A stretch of DNA of 64,000 nucleotides from an uncultured Algibacter sp. (lineage in GTDB: Bacteria > Bacteroidota > Bacteroidia > Flavobacteriales > Flavobacteriaceae). Under the pieces are notes generated by a model. It ran no database searches. It had not been told where the DNA came from and was given only the letters and a program-made list of their open reading frames with translations. Below are positions 1 to 10,079 of the stretch, one piece after another. The stretch covers positions 62,001 through 126,000 of the forward strand of contig CALGNX010000002.1 in the NCBI GenBank assembly GCA_937958265.1, read 5' to 3'. Position 1 is the stretch's first letter. Each line of letters begins with the position of its first letter. The position numbers and the translations under genes were made by a program.

Positions 1-1315
1 GAATGTCTTCGAAATAAGAATTAATCCACTTATTTAATACTATTTTTTCTTGAAAATTCTCTTTAACCGTATACCTAAGAGATTTTCGCGCAATTGATAG
101 TATATCTTTTCGTGTAGGCTCATTTATTTTAACTAAGTCATCTTTTAATTTTGATATAAAAACGCTGTTTACACTTTGCGCCTCAACTTGATTTAAAACA
201 GAAATTAGTTCTTGTTGTTCTTTTTTTATGGGATTTAGAAAGGTTCGCCAAGCATTATTTTTAGCTTCTTTAACAGTTCTTTTTATAATTCTTTCAATCT
301 CTATGAGTACCTCATTGGTAGCTATACCACTTTCTATTATCCAATTTCTAAATTTAGTATTACAATCGTTTTGTGTTTCCCAACTTAGGCGTTCGGTCGA
401 TTTATAACGCTCATGAGATCCCGAGGTTGAGTGGCCCTGTGGTTGCGTTAACTCTTGTACATGTATTAAAACAGGTACATGCTGTTCTCTTGCAATTAAT
501 GATGCTTCTTGGTACACTTGAACAAGGTTTGCATAATCCCATCCTTTTACTCTTAAAATTTCAAAACCTTTTTCGTTTTTGTTTCTTTGGAAGCCTTTTA
601 AAACTTCAGAAATATTTTCTTTAGTGGTATGGTGTTTTGCGTGCACGGAAATACCGTATTCATCGTCCCAAATACTTATAACCATTGGAACTTGTAATAC
701 TCCTGCGGCATTAATAGTTTCAAAAAATAGGCCTTCACTAGTACTTGCGTTACCAATAGTGCCCCAGGCAACTTCATTTCCTTTATTTGAAAATTTGGTT
801 GCATTAATGTTTTTTATATTTCGATATATTTTCGATGCTTGTGCCAACCCAAGTAAGCGTGGCATTTGTCCGGCAGTGGGGGAGATGTCTGAGCTGGAGT
901 TGTACTGCTGAGTTAAATTTTTCCAGCTACCATTATCGTTTAAACTGTGAGTTACAAAATGCCCACCCATTTGGCGCCCGGCAGACATAGGTTCTAACGC
1001 AATATTTGTATTCGCATATAAACCTGCGAAAAATTGTTCGGGGGTTAGTTCGCCAATAGCCATCATAAAGGTTTGATCTCTATAATAACCAGACCTCCAA
1101 TCTCCTTTTAAAAAGGCTTTGGCCATCGCTATTTGCGGAATTTCTTTGCCATCGCCAAAAATACCAAATTTAGCTTTTCCTGTTAATACTTCTCTACGCC
1201 CTAACAAACTACATTCTCTACTTGTTACAGCTATTTTGAAGTCTGCTATAACCTCGGTTTTGAAGTCTTCAAATGATAAGGCGTTTTTCACTTTCGGTAA
1301 GGTTTGCGGTTGCAT
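1..1315 (-). CDS. 2-oxoacid dehydrogenase E1, fused alpha/beta type (3' end outside window)
   Basis: Thiamine-diphosphate E1 component of a branched-chain or related 2-oxoacid dehydrogenase complex, of the fused alpha/beta type usual in Bacteroidetes. The reading frame starts at ATG 1315 (MQPQTLPKVKNALSFEDF) and stays open to the window edge, so 438 codons are visible and the C-terminal beta half lies outside. The alpha domain has MSAGRQMGGHF, SPTAGQMPRLLG and the ThDP-binding stretch WGTIGNASTSEGLFFETINA followed by SIWDDEYGISV, at about residues 180-220. The canonical Asn pair is replaced by DD, which I believe is normal in this fused family. A good promoter lies just upstream (1337-1367). 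E1 identity is solid; the exact substrate (branched-chain versus other 2-oxoacids) cannot be read from sequence alone. Confidence 0.88.
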   Translation of the reverse strand, partial: MQPQTLPKVKNALSFEDFKTEVIADFKIAVTSRECSLLGRREVLTGKAKFGIFGDGKEIPQIAMAKAFLKGDWRSGYYRDQTFMMAIGELTPEQFFAGLYANTNIALEPMSAGRQMGGHFVTHSLNDNGSWKNLTQQYNSSSDISPTAGQMPRLLGLAQASKIYRNIKNINATKFSNKGNEVAWGTIGNASTSEGLFFETINAAGVLQVPMVISIWDDEYGISVHAKHHTTKENISEVLKGFQRNKNEKGFEILRVKGWDYANLVQVYQEASLIAREQHVPVLIHVQELTQPQGHSTSGSHERYKSTERLSWETQNDCNTKFRNWIIESGIATNEVLIEIERIIKRTVKEAKNNAWRTFLNPIKKEQQELISVLNQVEAQSVNSVFISKLKDDLVKINEPTRKDILSIARKSLRYTVKENFQEKIVLNKWINSYFEDI

Positions 1316-1336
1316 AAATACTGTCTTTACGGTGTA

Positions 1337-1367
1337 CAAAAGTAATTAAACTCTCGCTTTTTTGCAA
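1337..1367 (-). promoter_or_regulatory. Bacteroidetes-type promoter of the E1 gene
   Basis: On the minus strand a -7 box TACTTTTG (1337-1344, matching TAnnTTTG) is preceded by a -33 TTG (1365-1367) with a 20-base spacer, which fits the Bacteroidetes consensus. The start codon at 1315 lies about 20 bases beyond the -7 box, leaving a short leader. Confidence 0.65.
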
Positions 1368-1441
1368 TTTAAATTAGCGTCAATAAATTGTATTGAATAG
1401 AATAAGGCTTGTTAATTTTATTTTAACTAATGTAAATTTAG

Positions 1442-1470
1442 AGTGTATTGTAACACAGTACTAATACACT
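1442..1470 (-). terminator. hairpin downstream of the M1-like gene
   Basis: Perfect 8-bp arms AGTGTATT (1442-1449) and AATACACT (1463-1470) enclose a 13-base loop, 23 bases past the stop codon of the M1-like gene. There is no clear T-tract, so it may be a weak terminator or only a transcript-end hairpin. Confidence 0.4.
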
Positions 1471-1492
1471 AAAATGGAGTTTTTCTAGTCTT

Positions 1493-4318
1493 TTAGTACC
1501 AACGCCTTCTAAATAGGCCTAAAAGCGTTTGTGGATCTGCTGTAAATTTGAATCTGATTTTTTGGTCGTAGCCCGGTTGTGCAATTTCCCAACCTAAATT
1601 GGAGTAGATAGGGAAGTAAACTTCAAAATAATCAGTAACTAAATTAATACGTACCCCTGAGTCATAAACAAATTTTGGACTACTAAATTTGTTTTTTACC
1701 AAGCCAATATCGCCGTAAGCTAATATGTATTGCCATATGGAAGTACTCGCGTTTACAGTTGTAATCCATTGATTAGAAAATTGAGGATTTAGTTTTGATT
1801 TAAATCCGCCCTCTGCTTCAATAAATTGCTGACTAAATATACCTGTATCTTCAGATCGGCCTAAATAATTGTAATCGAACAAGTAATCGGTTGGTCTATC
1901 TAATGCAAAACTGAAAAAATCTGATTCAGGGTTTGTATTATTGTTCAAAAATGTACCAATAAAGGCACGGATGTTAATTTGTCTGTTGCTTTCAAAAAGT
2001 TTTCTAAACTCATAATTCAATGCGATTTTACTAAACTTATCTCCAATTTGAAAATCGGTAGACCATTTATTATAATTGATTAGATTATCATTAGAATTAA
2101 CATATCTAACATTAAATACACTGTAATTTGGCACAGATGATGCCTCTGAAATATCTCTATCTCTGTTTATATTTACATGCCTTATATTTAACCATTGCCT
2201 TTTGTTTGATCTAAAATCTGTGTTTTCTCTAAAGGAAAACTGAAGCGATGGTGTAATTTGCCTAACAAATAAATTTTCGGCGTACGAACTGTAACCCCCT
2301 GCAATACCATACCTAACTGCAAATAAATTTTTATTTTGAATGTAATGTGTTTTAAATATAGATGCTGAACCTGTGAGGGATTTAGATTCAAATGCATAAC
2401 GTGGTGCAATTTTGTAATTTAGTAGTTTTCTTAAAACGGTTTTATTATATATTTTAGCACCAAGCGTTAGGCCGTCATAAATATTATTGAATTCTGCAAT
2501 TGGCATAAAAAAAACTTGATTGTAATAGGGGTCTTCAATATCTTGAAAAACACGAAACTGAAATGGTTTATTATTAAAAAAGAAACCCTTTAAAGATTGC
2601 CAATTGTCTCTTAAGTTAAATTCGGGTATGGTATTATTGTAATTTAAAACTAATTTATTGGCGTTTAAACGAGGTATAGTTATTGTTTTTTGTGCATCAA
2701 TATTTTCTACCCAGATTTTTGAAATAATACTATCGTTTTCTAAGGTGTAAAGTGAAACAGGCATATTGTTTTCACTTTTATTTTTTACGGTAAGCGTAAT
2801 AGAGTCCTTCGAATGTTTTACTTTTTTAATTTTAAAGTCTATTTTTTTTCTAGATTTTAAGTAATCTTCAAAAAACCAATCAATATCTTTTTTAGTTTTC
2901 GATTTAATAAATTCTTCAAAAGCAAAAATAGTAGTTTCTTGTAGTTTATTTTCTTTTATAAACGATTCAATACTAGTAGATACAATGTTATTATTAACAA
3001 AATCGTCGAGGTATTTAAGACCAACACCTGCTTTATATTTATTGGCAATATTTTTATTAAATTTTAACAAGGAGTCTTTGGCCATGCTTAATGGTTGGTC
3101 TCTATTGGTTCTTGCCATTAGCATGTAAGCTAAAACGTATTTATCGTTAAACTTCATGTCTGCAGCATGAAAAGCCCGTGCACCCCAAAAATTTGAAATC
3201 TTGCCAAGAAATTTCATATTAGGGTAAAACTCATCAACATAAGCCATTAAATAGTAAATTTGAATACCATCTATTAGCCATTGTTCTTTTCTTGGGTTTA
3301 ATAAAAGCGTATTTTCTAAATAATTTTGTAATGTAGTTTTTAAGAATTGAAGTTCGTAGAGAAAGTTTTTAGGATAAGGTTTTACAAAACTGGGCAAAAA
3401 ATTAAGACCGTAAATAGGGTCTTTATCAGAATCAAGCTGTGAAATTAGTAGTTTTTGGTGTGGGTAATTCCCAAATTTATTAAATATAAAACCTGTAATT
3501 TTTTCTGTTATAAGAAGTTGATCATTAGTTTCAAGGTTTTTGTTATTTATATCAGATAGTAAAGTGAAATGATCGCTTTTAACCGACTGGAAACGATTTT
3601 TTTTATGTAAATATAACTTGTTATTTATTCGGTCTTTACCCTTTAGTTTTATTGTTTGAGTGCTGTTTTGTTTATTAGTACTTTCTATATCTAGTTCTGA
3701 GGTTAAAAAATAATTGTTTGGGTACTCTATTTCTAAGGTTATATCAGATTTAGGAATAAATAAATCGTCTAGGTTTTTATTACTAAAATATTGCCATGCA
3801 CCATTGTATACCGCGGGTGTTATGTACCAGTATCGTAGATTTATCTCTCCGTTATTATCGATACCATATTTAGTGAATTTAGAATTTGGAATTTTTACTA
3901 AATATTCTAAATTAATAACATAGGTGTCATTTGGTTTTAAAGCCTCATTAAGTTGAACTTTAATAACATCAATTTGATTTTTTAATTGTTCAAATTTTAA
4001 ATTTTTATTGTTTTGTTGTATTGAAGTAATTACAGAAAAACCTCGATCCTTATTTTTCGCTAGATGAAAATCGTTAATATATTCATCTGCAATTCGTATG
4101 GCTAAAGGTGTTTTTTTTGTGGCGTAACTATTGTTCCAATCGTTTAAGTATATGGTTTTTAAAATATCATTTGAGGTGTTTTTGTAACTAATAGTTTGTG
4201 ATATTTTAATTTGTTTGTTTTCTACATCAAAAACAGCTTTAACATTAATTGTGTTTTGACTATTACATGTAAAGGATATTAAAATAAAAATAAGACCATA
4301 AAAAAAACGAATTTTCAA
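1493..4318 (-). CDS. M1-peptidase-like protein fused to C-terminal outer-membrane beta-barrel, probably inactive as peptidase
   Basis: A 941-residue exported protein. Residues 1-21 look like a signal peptide (MKIRFFYGLIFILISF, then TCNSQ). Residues about 25-560 follow the M1 aminopeptidase layout: N-terminal beta domain, NLRYWYITPAVYNGAWQYFS, then a gluzincin-like helical domain ending in KKDIDWFFEDYLKSRKKIDF. Where M1 enzymes carry HExxH and a downstream Glu, this protein has a stretch around TTLQNYLENTLLLNP and EQWLIDGIQIYYLM (about 325-360), so the zinc ligands are absent. From about residue 590 to the end, alternating aromatic strands and a final RRRWY indicate an outer-membrane barrel. 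It is probably a single-gene unit with a hairpin downstream. Function is unknown; a surface-binding or assembly role is inference. Confidence 0.7.
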   Translation of the reverse strand: MKIRFFYGLIFILISFTCNSQNTINVKAVFDVENKQIKISQTISYKNTSNDILKTIYLNDWNNSYATKKTPLAIRIADEYINDFHLAKNKDRGFSVITSIQQNNKNLKFEQLKNQIDVIKVQLNEALKPNDTYVINLEYLVKIPNSKFTKYGIDNNGEINLRYWYITPAVYNGAWQYFSNKNLDDLFIPKSDITLEIEYPNNYFLTSELDIESTNKQNSTQTIKLKGKDRINNKLYLHKKNRFQSVKSDHFTLLSDINNKNLETNDQLLITEKITGFIFNKFGNYPHQKLLISQLDSDKDPIYGLNFLPSFVKPYPKNFLYELQFLKTTLQNYLENTLLLNPRKEQWLIDGIQIYYLMAYVDEFYPNMKFLGKISNFWGARAFHAADMKFNDKYVLAYMLMARTNRDQPLSMAKDSLLKFNKNIANKYKAGVGLKYLDDFVNNNIVSTSIESFIKENKLQETTIFAFEEFIKSKTKKDIDWFFEDYLKSRKKIDFKIKKVKHSKDSITLTVKNKSENNMPVSLYTLENDSIISKIWVENIDAQKTITIPRLNANKLVLNYNNTIPEFNLRDNWQSLKGFFFNNKPFQFRVFQDIEDPYYNQVFFMPIAEFNNIYDGLTLGAKIYNKTVLRKLLNYKIAPRYAFESKSLTGSASIFKTHYIQNKNLFAVRYGIAGGYSSYAENLFVRQITPSLQFSFRENTDFRSNKRQWLNIRHVNINRDRDISEASSVPNYSVFNVRYVNSNDNLINYNKWSTDFQIGDKFSKIALNYEFRKLFESNRQINIRAFIGTFLNNNTNPESDFFSFALDRPTDYLFDYNYLGRSEDTGIFSQQFIEAEGGFKSKLNPQFSNQWITTVNASTSIWQYILAYGDIGLVKNKFSSPKFVYDSGVRINLVTDYFEVYFPIYSNLGWEIAQPGYDQKIRFKFTADPQTLLGLFRRRWY

Positions 4319-4356
4319 ATTTAAATAGCGTTGAGGGTTAATATTTTATTTTTAAA

Positions 4357-4396
4357 CCAATTCTAGCTTAAATAGGTTGTTTTAAACTAGAATTGG
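4357..4396 (-). terminator. hairpin between LOG-family gene and M1-like gene
   Basis: Inverted repeat CCAATTCTAG (4357-4366) and CTAGAATTGG (4387-4396) with inner TTAAA/TTTAA pairing, giving about 15 base pairs with one mismatch. Read on the minus strand it is followed by a T- and A-rich run, consistent with a terminator about 100 bases past the LOG-family gene and just ahead of the M1-like gene. Confidence 0.55.
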
Positions 4397-4499
4397 AACA
4401 TAAGCCGAAATGGATAAAACTAAAACGACATTTAATATGTTTTTATAACTGTTAAGTATGTATATTATTATATTTTAAGGAAAGTTTAGGAATTTGTAA

Positions 4500-5189
4500 T
4501 TAAAAATTAGGACTTAAACCTAAGTTTTTATAAAAGTCATCTAGTATTGTAATTACTTCATCTTCGGTGTCTACCATATGAATAAGACTTAAATCTTTTT
4601 CACTAATGTTTCCAAAACCTTCTAATAGTGTTTTTTCTATCCAATCCATTAAACCGGCCCAAAAATCCCTTCCAACTAAAATAATTGGGAATTTTTCAAT
4701 TTTATGAGTTTGTATAAGCGTTATAGCTTCAAAAAGTTCATCTAAAGTGCCAAAGCCTCCAGGCATTACAACAAAGCCTTGAGAATATTTAACAAACATT
4801 ACTTTTCTAACAAAAAAGTAATCAAAATCTAGGCTTTTGTCATTATCTATATAGGGATTATCGTGTTGTTCGAATGGTAAATCAATATTTAAACCAACTG
4901 AGGTGCCACCTGCCAAATGTGCGCCCTTATTACCAGCTTCCATAATACCTGGACCACCACCTGTAATAACACCATAACCTGCTTCTACAATTTTACTTGC
5001 AATACTTTCGGATAGTTTATAGTACTTATTATCGGGTTTTGTTCGGGCAGATCCAAAAATGGAAACGCAGGGGCCAATTTTACTTAATTTCTCATAGCCA
5101 TTAACAAACTCGCCCATAATTTTAAAAATGGCCCAAGAGTCGTTTGTTTTTATTTCATTCCAGCCTTTATGGTGTTTTTCTTGTCTCAT
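4500..5189 (-). CDS. LOG-family (TIGR00730) nucleotide phosphoribohydrolase
   Basis: A 229-residue Rossmann-fold protein of the LOG family, whose characterised members release free bases from nucleoside 5'-monophosphates (cytokinin riboside monophosphates in plants; purine or pyrimidine nucleotides in bacterial relatives). Visible hallmarks are VSIFGSARTKP (42-52), GGGPGIMEAGNKGA (77-90) and the catalytic/binding motif PGGFGTLDE (143-151). Length is normal for the longer bacterial form. It stands alone between uvrA and the M1-like gene, with a hairpin downstream. The family is certain; the natural substrate here is not known. Confidence 0.9.
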   Translation of the reverse strand: MRQEKHHKGWNEIKTNDSWAIFKIMGEFVNGYEKLSKIGPCVSIFGSARTKPDNKYYKLSESIASKIVEAGYGVITGGGPGIMEAGNKGAHLAGGTSVGLNIDLPFEQHDNPYIDNDKSLDFDYFFVRKVMFVKYSQGFVVMPGGFGTLDELFEAITLIQTHKIEKFPIILVGRDFWAGLMDWIEKTLLEGFGNISEKDLSLIHMVDTEDEVITILDDFYKNLGLSPNF

Positions 5190-5459
5190 AACTTTAAATA
5201 ATTAGAATTTCTTGCTGCAAAATAGTATTAATATTTTTAGATTAATTAAAAATAAAAGTTAATATTATTGACAAAATATTTTGTGTGTAATAATAAGGAT
5301 GTTTTTTTAAGTGTATGTTGTACTTATTTGGTAACCTATTGATTTTTGGTAAATATTTCTTGTTGCTTTAATTTCTATTGCGTTTTAGTTTTGTTTGCTG
5401 CATTGTGAAATTTTTTTCATCAAAACTAAAAGCTGAATATATATTGCAGTGTTATTTGG

Positions 5460-8294
5460 CTAATTGTTAAGTTCTTTTTTAAGAAACTTAGCGGTATAGC
5501 TTTTTTTATGTTTTATAATTTGTTCAGGAGTGCCTTCCACAACAATTTGGCCACCACCTCTGCCGCCTTCGTAGCCAACATCGATAATATGGTCTACCGT
5601 TTTAATAACATCTAGATTATGCTCTATAATGAGTACGGTGTTACCTTTATCTGCTAATTTATTAAGCACAATCATTAAAACTCTTATGTCTTCAAAATGC
5701 AAACCTGTAGTAGGTTCGTCAAGAATATAAAAGGTGTTTCCAGTATCTCTTTTTGAAAGTTCTGTTGCTAATTTTATACGTTGGGCTTCGCCTCCAGATA
5801 GTGTGGTACTTTGTTGTCCTAGAGTTATATAACCTAATCCAACATTGTTAATAGTTTTTAACTTATTGTGTATTTTTGGTATGTGTTCAAAAAAAGTAAC
5901 GGCATCTGTAATGGTCATATTTAACACATCACTAATGTTTTTACCTTTATATCGAATCTCCAAAGTTTCACGGTTAAAGCGTTTTCCTTGGCAGGTTTCA
6001 CACTCTACGTAAACATCGGGTAGAAAATTCATTTCAATAACACGTAAACCTCCACCACGACAAGTTTCGCAGCGGCCACCTTTTACATTAAAGCTGAAGC
6101 GGCCTGCTTTGTAACCCCGAATCATAGCTTCGGGTATTTTTGCGAATAATGCGCGAATTTCATTAAAAGTTCCCGTATAGGTTGCTGGGTTGCTTCTAGG
6201 GGTTCTGCCAATTGGCGATTGGTTAATATCAATCACTTTATCAATATGCTCTAAACCTTTTATGCTTTTGTAAGGCATTGGTTTTTTTACACCGTTAAAG
6301 TAGTAGGCATTTAAAATAGGGTATAGGGTTTCGTTAATTAAGGTCGATTTACCGCTACCAGAAACACCTGTAACACCTATCATTTTTCCTAAAGGAAATT
6401 TAACAGAAACATTTTTTAGGTTGTTTCCTGTACAACCTTTAAGTTCCATAAATTTACCATTTCCCTTTCTACGCACTTTAGGTATTGTAATTTCTTTTTT
6501 ACCATTAAGGTAATCTGCAGTAAGTGTGTTGTGTGTTTTTAGCTCGTTAGGGTTTCCTTTACTAATAATATTGCCACCAAACTTACCTGCTTTTGGCCCA
6601 ATATCTATTACGTAATCTGCACGTTCAATCATGTCTTTATCATGTTCTACTACAATAACGGAGTTTCCAATATCTCGTAACGCAACTAACGATTTTATTA
6701 ATTTTTCATTGTCGCGTTGATGTAAACCAATACTAGGCTCGTCTAAAATATATAAAACACCAACGAGTTGAGAACCAATTTGTGTGGCTAAACGGATACG
6801 CTGCGCTTCTCCACCAGATAATGATTTTGAACTTCTATTTAATGCTAAGTAATCTAAACCGACATCTAATAAAAACTGAAGTCTGGATTTTATTTCTTTA
6901 ACAACTTCTTCGCCAATTTTTAATTGTTTTTCTGTTAGGTGGTCGTTTAATGTACTAAACCATTCGGACAATTGAATAATATCTGTGTTGGCTAATTCAG
7001 CAATATTTTTATCGTTTATTTTAAAGTAAAGCGATTCTTTTTTTAAACGAGATCCTTTGCAGGCAGGGCAAGTTACTTTATCCATGTAATCTTTAGCCCA
7101 GCGCTTTAAGGATCTTGATTCTGCATTTTGGTATTGGTTTTCTATAAAGTTAGCAACACCTTCAAAGTCTATATTGTAATCTCGCGTAACACCTAGTGTT
7201 TTACTTTCAACCGAAAATTTATCGTTACCACCGTACATAATAACCTGTTTTGCTTCTTTTGGAATACTTTTATAAGCATCTGTTAATTTAAAGTTGAAGC
7301 GTTGGGCAATGGTTTCAAACTGTTTAAAAATCCAACTGTTTTTTTGAGGGCCGTGCGGTGCCAAAGCTCCAGTTTTTATGGATAGGGTATCGTCTGGAAT
7401 AATTTTAGCTTCGTTAATTTGATATAAGGTTCCAATGCCGTTGCATTTGGAGCAAGCTCCTTTTGGGGAGTTAAACGAAAAATTATTAGGTTCTGGGTTG
7501 GGGTAGGAAATTCCTGAGGTTGGACACATTAAACTTCTACTAAAATAACGCGCCTCGTTAGTGTCTTGGTCAATTACTAATAGCACATCTTCGCCATGAT
7601 ACATGGCGGTATTTATGGTTTCGCTAAGGCGCTTATCATTATCAACATCATCATTAATAACCAATCTATCAATAACAATTTCAATATCGTGCATTTTGTA
7701 ACGGTCCAATTTCATGCCTTTTACAATATCACGTATTTTACCATCGGTTCTTACTTTTACAAACCCTTGTTTTCCTATTTGTTCAAATAGTTCGCGGTAA
7801 TGTCCTTTACGGGAGCGAATTACGGGTGCTAATATGTTTATACGTTTACCGCTAAAATCTTTGGTAATAAGTGTTTTAATTTGCTCGTCAGTATAACTTA
7901 CCATTTTATGGCCAGTATTATAACTATAAGCATCGCTAGCACGTGCAAAGAGTAAGCGTAAAAAATCGTAAATTTCGGTTATTGTACCTACTGTTGATCT
8001 TGGCGATTTGCTGGTCGTTTTTTGTTCAATAGCAATTACTGGCGATAAACCATCTATTTTGTCTACATCTGGCCGCTCTAAGCCTCCTAAAAATTGTCTG
8101 GCATAAGCAGAAAATGTTTCTATATACCTACGTTGTCCTTCTGCATAAATTGTATCGAAGGCTAATGAGGATTTTCCGCTGCCTGATAATCCTGTGATAA
8201 CTACAAGTTTTTCGCGTGGAATGGATACATCTATATTTTTAAGATTGTGTACTCGGGCTCCTTTTACTTCTATAAAATCTGTGAATTGGCTCAT
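5460..8294 (-). CDS. uvrA: excinuclease ABC subunit A
   Basis: UvrA, the damage-recognition ATPase of nucleotide excision repair, full length at 944 residues. Both ABC units are seen: Walker [10 protein letters not shown] (about 34-42) and GVSGSGKST (about 643), signatures [12 protein letters not shown] and [12 protein letters not shown], and Walker [11 protein letters not shown] and [10 protein letters not shown]. The C-terminal zinc module keeps all four cysteines (CETC and CETC). The first zinc module reads CPTSG and CSKC, so one of the four usual cysteines is Ser. The gene is monocistronic with its own -7 box (8311-8318) and diverges from the 8517 gene. Confidence 0.98.
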   Translation of the reverse strand: MSQFTDFIEVKGARVHNLKNIDVSIPREKLVVITGLSGSGKSSLAFDTIYAEGQRRYIETFSAYARQFLGGLERPDVDKIDGLSPVIAIEQKTTSKSPRSTVGTITEIYDFLRLLFARASDAYSYNTGHKMVSYTDEQIKTLITKDFSGKRINILAPVIRSRKGHYRELFEQIGKQGFVKVRTDGKIRDIVKGMKLDRYKMHDIEIVIDRLVINDDVDNDKRLSETINTAMYHGEDVLLVIDQDTNEARYFSRSLMCPTSGISYPNPEPNNFSFNSPKGACSKCNGIGTLYQINEAKIIPDDTLSIKTGALAPHGPQKNSWIFKQFETIAQRFNFKLTDAYKSIPKEAKQVIMYGGNDKFSVESKTLGVTRDYNIDFEGVANFIENQYQNAESRSLKRWAKDYMDKVTCPACKGSRLKKESLYFKINDKNIAELANTDIIQLSEWFSTLNDHLTEKQLKIGEEVVKEIKSRLQFLLDVGLDYLALNRSSKSLSGGEAQRIRLATQIGSQLVGVLYILDEPSIGLHQRDNEKLIKSLVALRDIGNSVIVVEHDKDMIERADYVIDIGPKAGKFGGNIISKGNPNELKTHNTLTADYLNGKKEITIPKVRRKGNGKFMELKGCTGNNLKNVSVKFPLGKMIGVTGVSGSGKSTLINETLYPILNAYYFNGVKKPMPYKSIKGLEHIDKVIDINQSPIGRTPRSNPATYTGTFNEIRALFAKIPEAMIRGYKAGRFSFNVKGGRCETCRGGGLRVIEMNFLPDVYVECETCQGKRFNRETLEIRYKGKNISDVLNMTITDAVTFFEHIPKIHNKLKTINNVGLGYITLGQQSTTLSGGEAQRIKLATELSKRDTGNTFYILDEPTTGLHFEDIRVLMIVLNKLADKGNTVLIIEHNLDVIKTVDHIIDVGYEGGRGGGQIVVEGTPEQIIKHKKSYTAKFLKKELNN

Positions 8295-8310
8295 AAAATA
8301 TGGAAAGTTA

Positions 8311-8318
8311 CAAAGTTA
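8311..8318 (-). promoter_or_regulatory. -7 box of uvrA
   Basis: TAACTTTG on the minus strand matches TAnnTTTG, 16 bases ahead of the uvrA start. No convincing -33 TTTG is seen at the expected distance. The same octamer precedes mutS2 (24256-24263). Confidence 0.5.
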
Positions 8319-8516
8319 CGTGTTTTGAGTTTAACTAGGAAGTGGCTTTGGTTGTACTTTGTTAAATTGTTGCTAAGGTTTATGTGTTGTTTATTCAGTT
8401 TCTTTTAGCAATTTATACGAGATAAAAATGTTTGTTTTTTTAAACTCTGTAAGTTTTAATTCGTTTATTTTTTTTGAATGTTTCTTATATTAGCTTCATA
8501 TAAAACATTAAGATTT

Positions 8517-9044
8517 ATGAAATTATTAGGAATAGGCTCTAGGATTAATCATGAAACATATGGGAAAGGTGTTATTACTAATGTAACAAGCGACCTTTAT
8601 TGGGTAACTTTTATGGATAAAGGGTTAGAAACTATTACTTTGGATAGTGCTTTTGAAGTAATTGAAGCAGTTACTGAAGCTGTTGATACGGTTAGTTTTT
8701 ATGAGGTAGAAAAAAGTTTAGTTTATATGTTGAAAAAGTGGAGCGATATAAGTGAGGTAGTACCTATTGCCGATAAATATAAAGGTGGGACTATAATTTT
8801 AAAGCCTGCCGATACGGCATTAAAAGCTTATGAGTTACCAATTGATAAATTTTTTCAGAAAATTATTATGGTAAGGGATCGTTTAAGAGTTATGGAGCAA
8901 CGCATAAATTCTAGCGATTTAGATGCACAGGGTAAGGTTGATTTACAGCAATATATTACCAGAATTTATGGGAGTTTAACTAGTTTTAATATTTTATTTA
9001 AATCGAATTCTCATAATTTTGTTGGGCAACGGGCTCGTAAATAG
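8517..9044 (+). CDS. conserved hypothetical protein with N-terminal Tudor/SH3-like segment
   Basis: A 175-residue cytosolic protein. I chose ATG 8517 (MKLLGIGSRINHETYGKGVI) over the in-frame ATG at 8478 because the family-like sequence begins there and the upstream 13 codons overlap the AT-rich promoter zone. The first 40 residues (GIGSRINHETYGKGVITNVT, then YWVTFMDKG) resemble the small Tudor/SH3-like barrel also seen at the end of UvrD in this window. The rest is mixed alpha/beta with no motif I recognise. There is no signal peptide or membrane segment. It diverges from uvrA, which suggests shared control but does not show a repair role. Confidence 0.7.
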   Translation: MKLLGIGSRINHETYGKGVITNVTSDLYWVTFMDKGLETITLDSAFEVIEAVTEAVDTVSFYEVEKSLVYMLKKWSDISEVVPIADKYKGGTIILKPADTALKAYELPIDKFFQKIIMVRDRLRVMEQRINSSDLDAQGKVDLQQYITRIYGSLTSFNILFKSNSHNFVGQRARK

Positions 9045-9203
9045 AAGGTGAGTTTATTCTAGTTTAAAGGGGTTTTAGTTGTAGAGGTATCAATATTTTT
9101 TTTGGTAATTTGTTTTTTGCGTTAGGCAAATGGTTATTAATTATGTTTAATTAAAAGAAAGTATTGATTAGGCTTGTTTGTAAGTAATACATTGTGTTAA
9201 TAT

Positions 9204-9300
9204 GTTTTTGCGTAAGGGATAGTAGTGGATAGCCCACAGCCCGACGAAGGAGGTGCGCGTACTTGTAACGTATAGCCCGACCCTTTTGGGTTACGCCCTA
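9204..9300. ncRNA. candidate structured RNA or GC-rich repeat element
   Basis: This stretch is clearly richer in G and C than the surrounding DNA. GCGTAA (9210-9215) can pair with TTACGC (9291-9296) to close it. Inside, ATAGCCCACAGCCCGAC and ATAGCCCGACCC are two related copies of a motif (about 9230-9244 and 9272-9283). No reading frame covers it. It fills most of the 312-base gap between the 8517 gene and the minus-strand gene ending at 9357. It resembles small GC-rich intergenic elements I recall from other flavobacteria, but I cannot assign it to an RNA family without a covariance search. Confidence 0.35.
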
Positions 9301-9356
9301 AAATTTTGATAAGTGGTATTGAAAGTAAGCCTAATTATAAGGCGTTTTGGTTTTGC

Positions 9357-10079
9357 TTACAGTGTTGCTTTGATATTGTCTATCTCGATACCTAAAACCA
9401 GTAATTTATGGAATGTTGGTAATTGTGCGCCACTTTTGGTGGTTGTCCATACACGCCATGAGGCTTCTAAGCCATTTATTGGTAAAATGGATGTCCACAT
9501 TTTAAAGGCGTTTGGTTTGCCAGAATCGTCTAACAGCCATAAATACGAATCGCCAGGAGTAGAGCCGCCAGATTTATAGGTTACAAGTAGTGCGTTTTTA
9601 TTATTTTCCGTTTTTACGAGACGGCGTTCAACCCCAGCATCAAAAACCTTGTACGGTGCAACTAGCCAAAAGGAATCGTTATTAAAATAAGTTAAGGCTT
9701 TAGCAATTAGCTGTTTGGAACGATCGTTTTTAATTTTGGTATTTTGTATAAAAGCTTCACTTTTGGTGGTGTTATTTAAGTGTAGTGTTACCTTGTTTTT
9801 TTTCCAATAAACGGTACAAATATTGTTTTTTTTGTCCCACTTGAAATGGTGTCTTTTTTTAAAGGTCCACTCCAAATAATTAGTGTCTTGGTATGCTTTG
9901 TGGTTAAGTGCATTTAACATTTTATGTGCCAAGGCATCGGCCTGTTCGCCTTGCTGCCCTGTTGGTAATTCTTCATTGTATTTAAAATACAGTATGCCAA
10001 AAAGTATGAGGCTAGGAAGTGTTACAAAAGTGATTAATCCTGCTATTATTTTGAGTGTTTTTTTTATGTTAAATGCCAT
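9357..10079 (-). CDS. hypothetical membrane-anchored protein
   Basis: A 240-residue protein with one N-terminal membrane segment (about residues 8-28, IIAGLITFVTLPSLILFGIL) and a soluble, probably periplasmic, domain. The start at ATG 10079 (MAFNIKKTLKI) is preferred to the in-frame ATG at 10121 because it puts a short basic stretch directly before the hydrophobic segment. The soluble part contains WTFKKRHHFKWDK, STPGDSYLWLLDDSGKP and MWTSILPINGLEASW, which look like a compact beta-rich domain. I do not recognise a named family. It lies between the GC-rich element and acpH, with no evident operon partner. Confidence 0.7.
   Translation of the reverse strand: MAFNIKKTLKIIAGLITFVTLPSLILFGILYFKYNEELPTGQQGEQADALAHKMLNALNHKAYQDTNYLEWTFKKRHHFKWDKKNNICTVYWKKNKVTLHLNNTTKSEAFIQNTKIKNDRSKQLIAKALTYFNNDSFWLVAPYKVFDAGVERRLVKTENNKNALLVTYKSGGSTPGDSYLWLLDDSGKPNAFKMWTSILPINGLEASWRVWTTTKSGAQLPTFHKLLVLGIEIDNIKATL

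Noticed and set aside
373-1349. Plus-strand open frames in the first 1.3 kb
   Set aside because: They lie opposite the minus-strand E1 gene, which has clear family motifs; the plus-strand translations have none.
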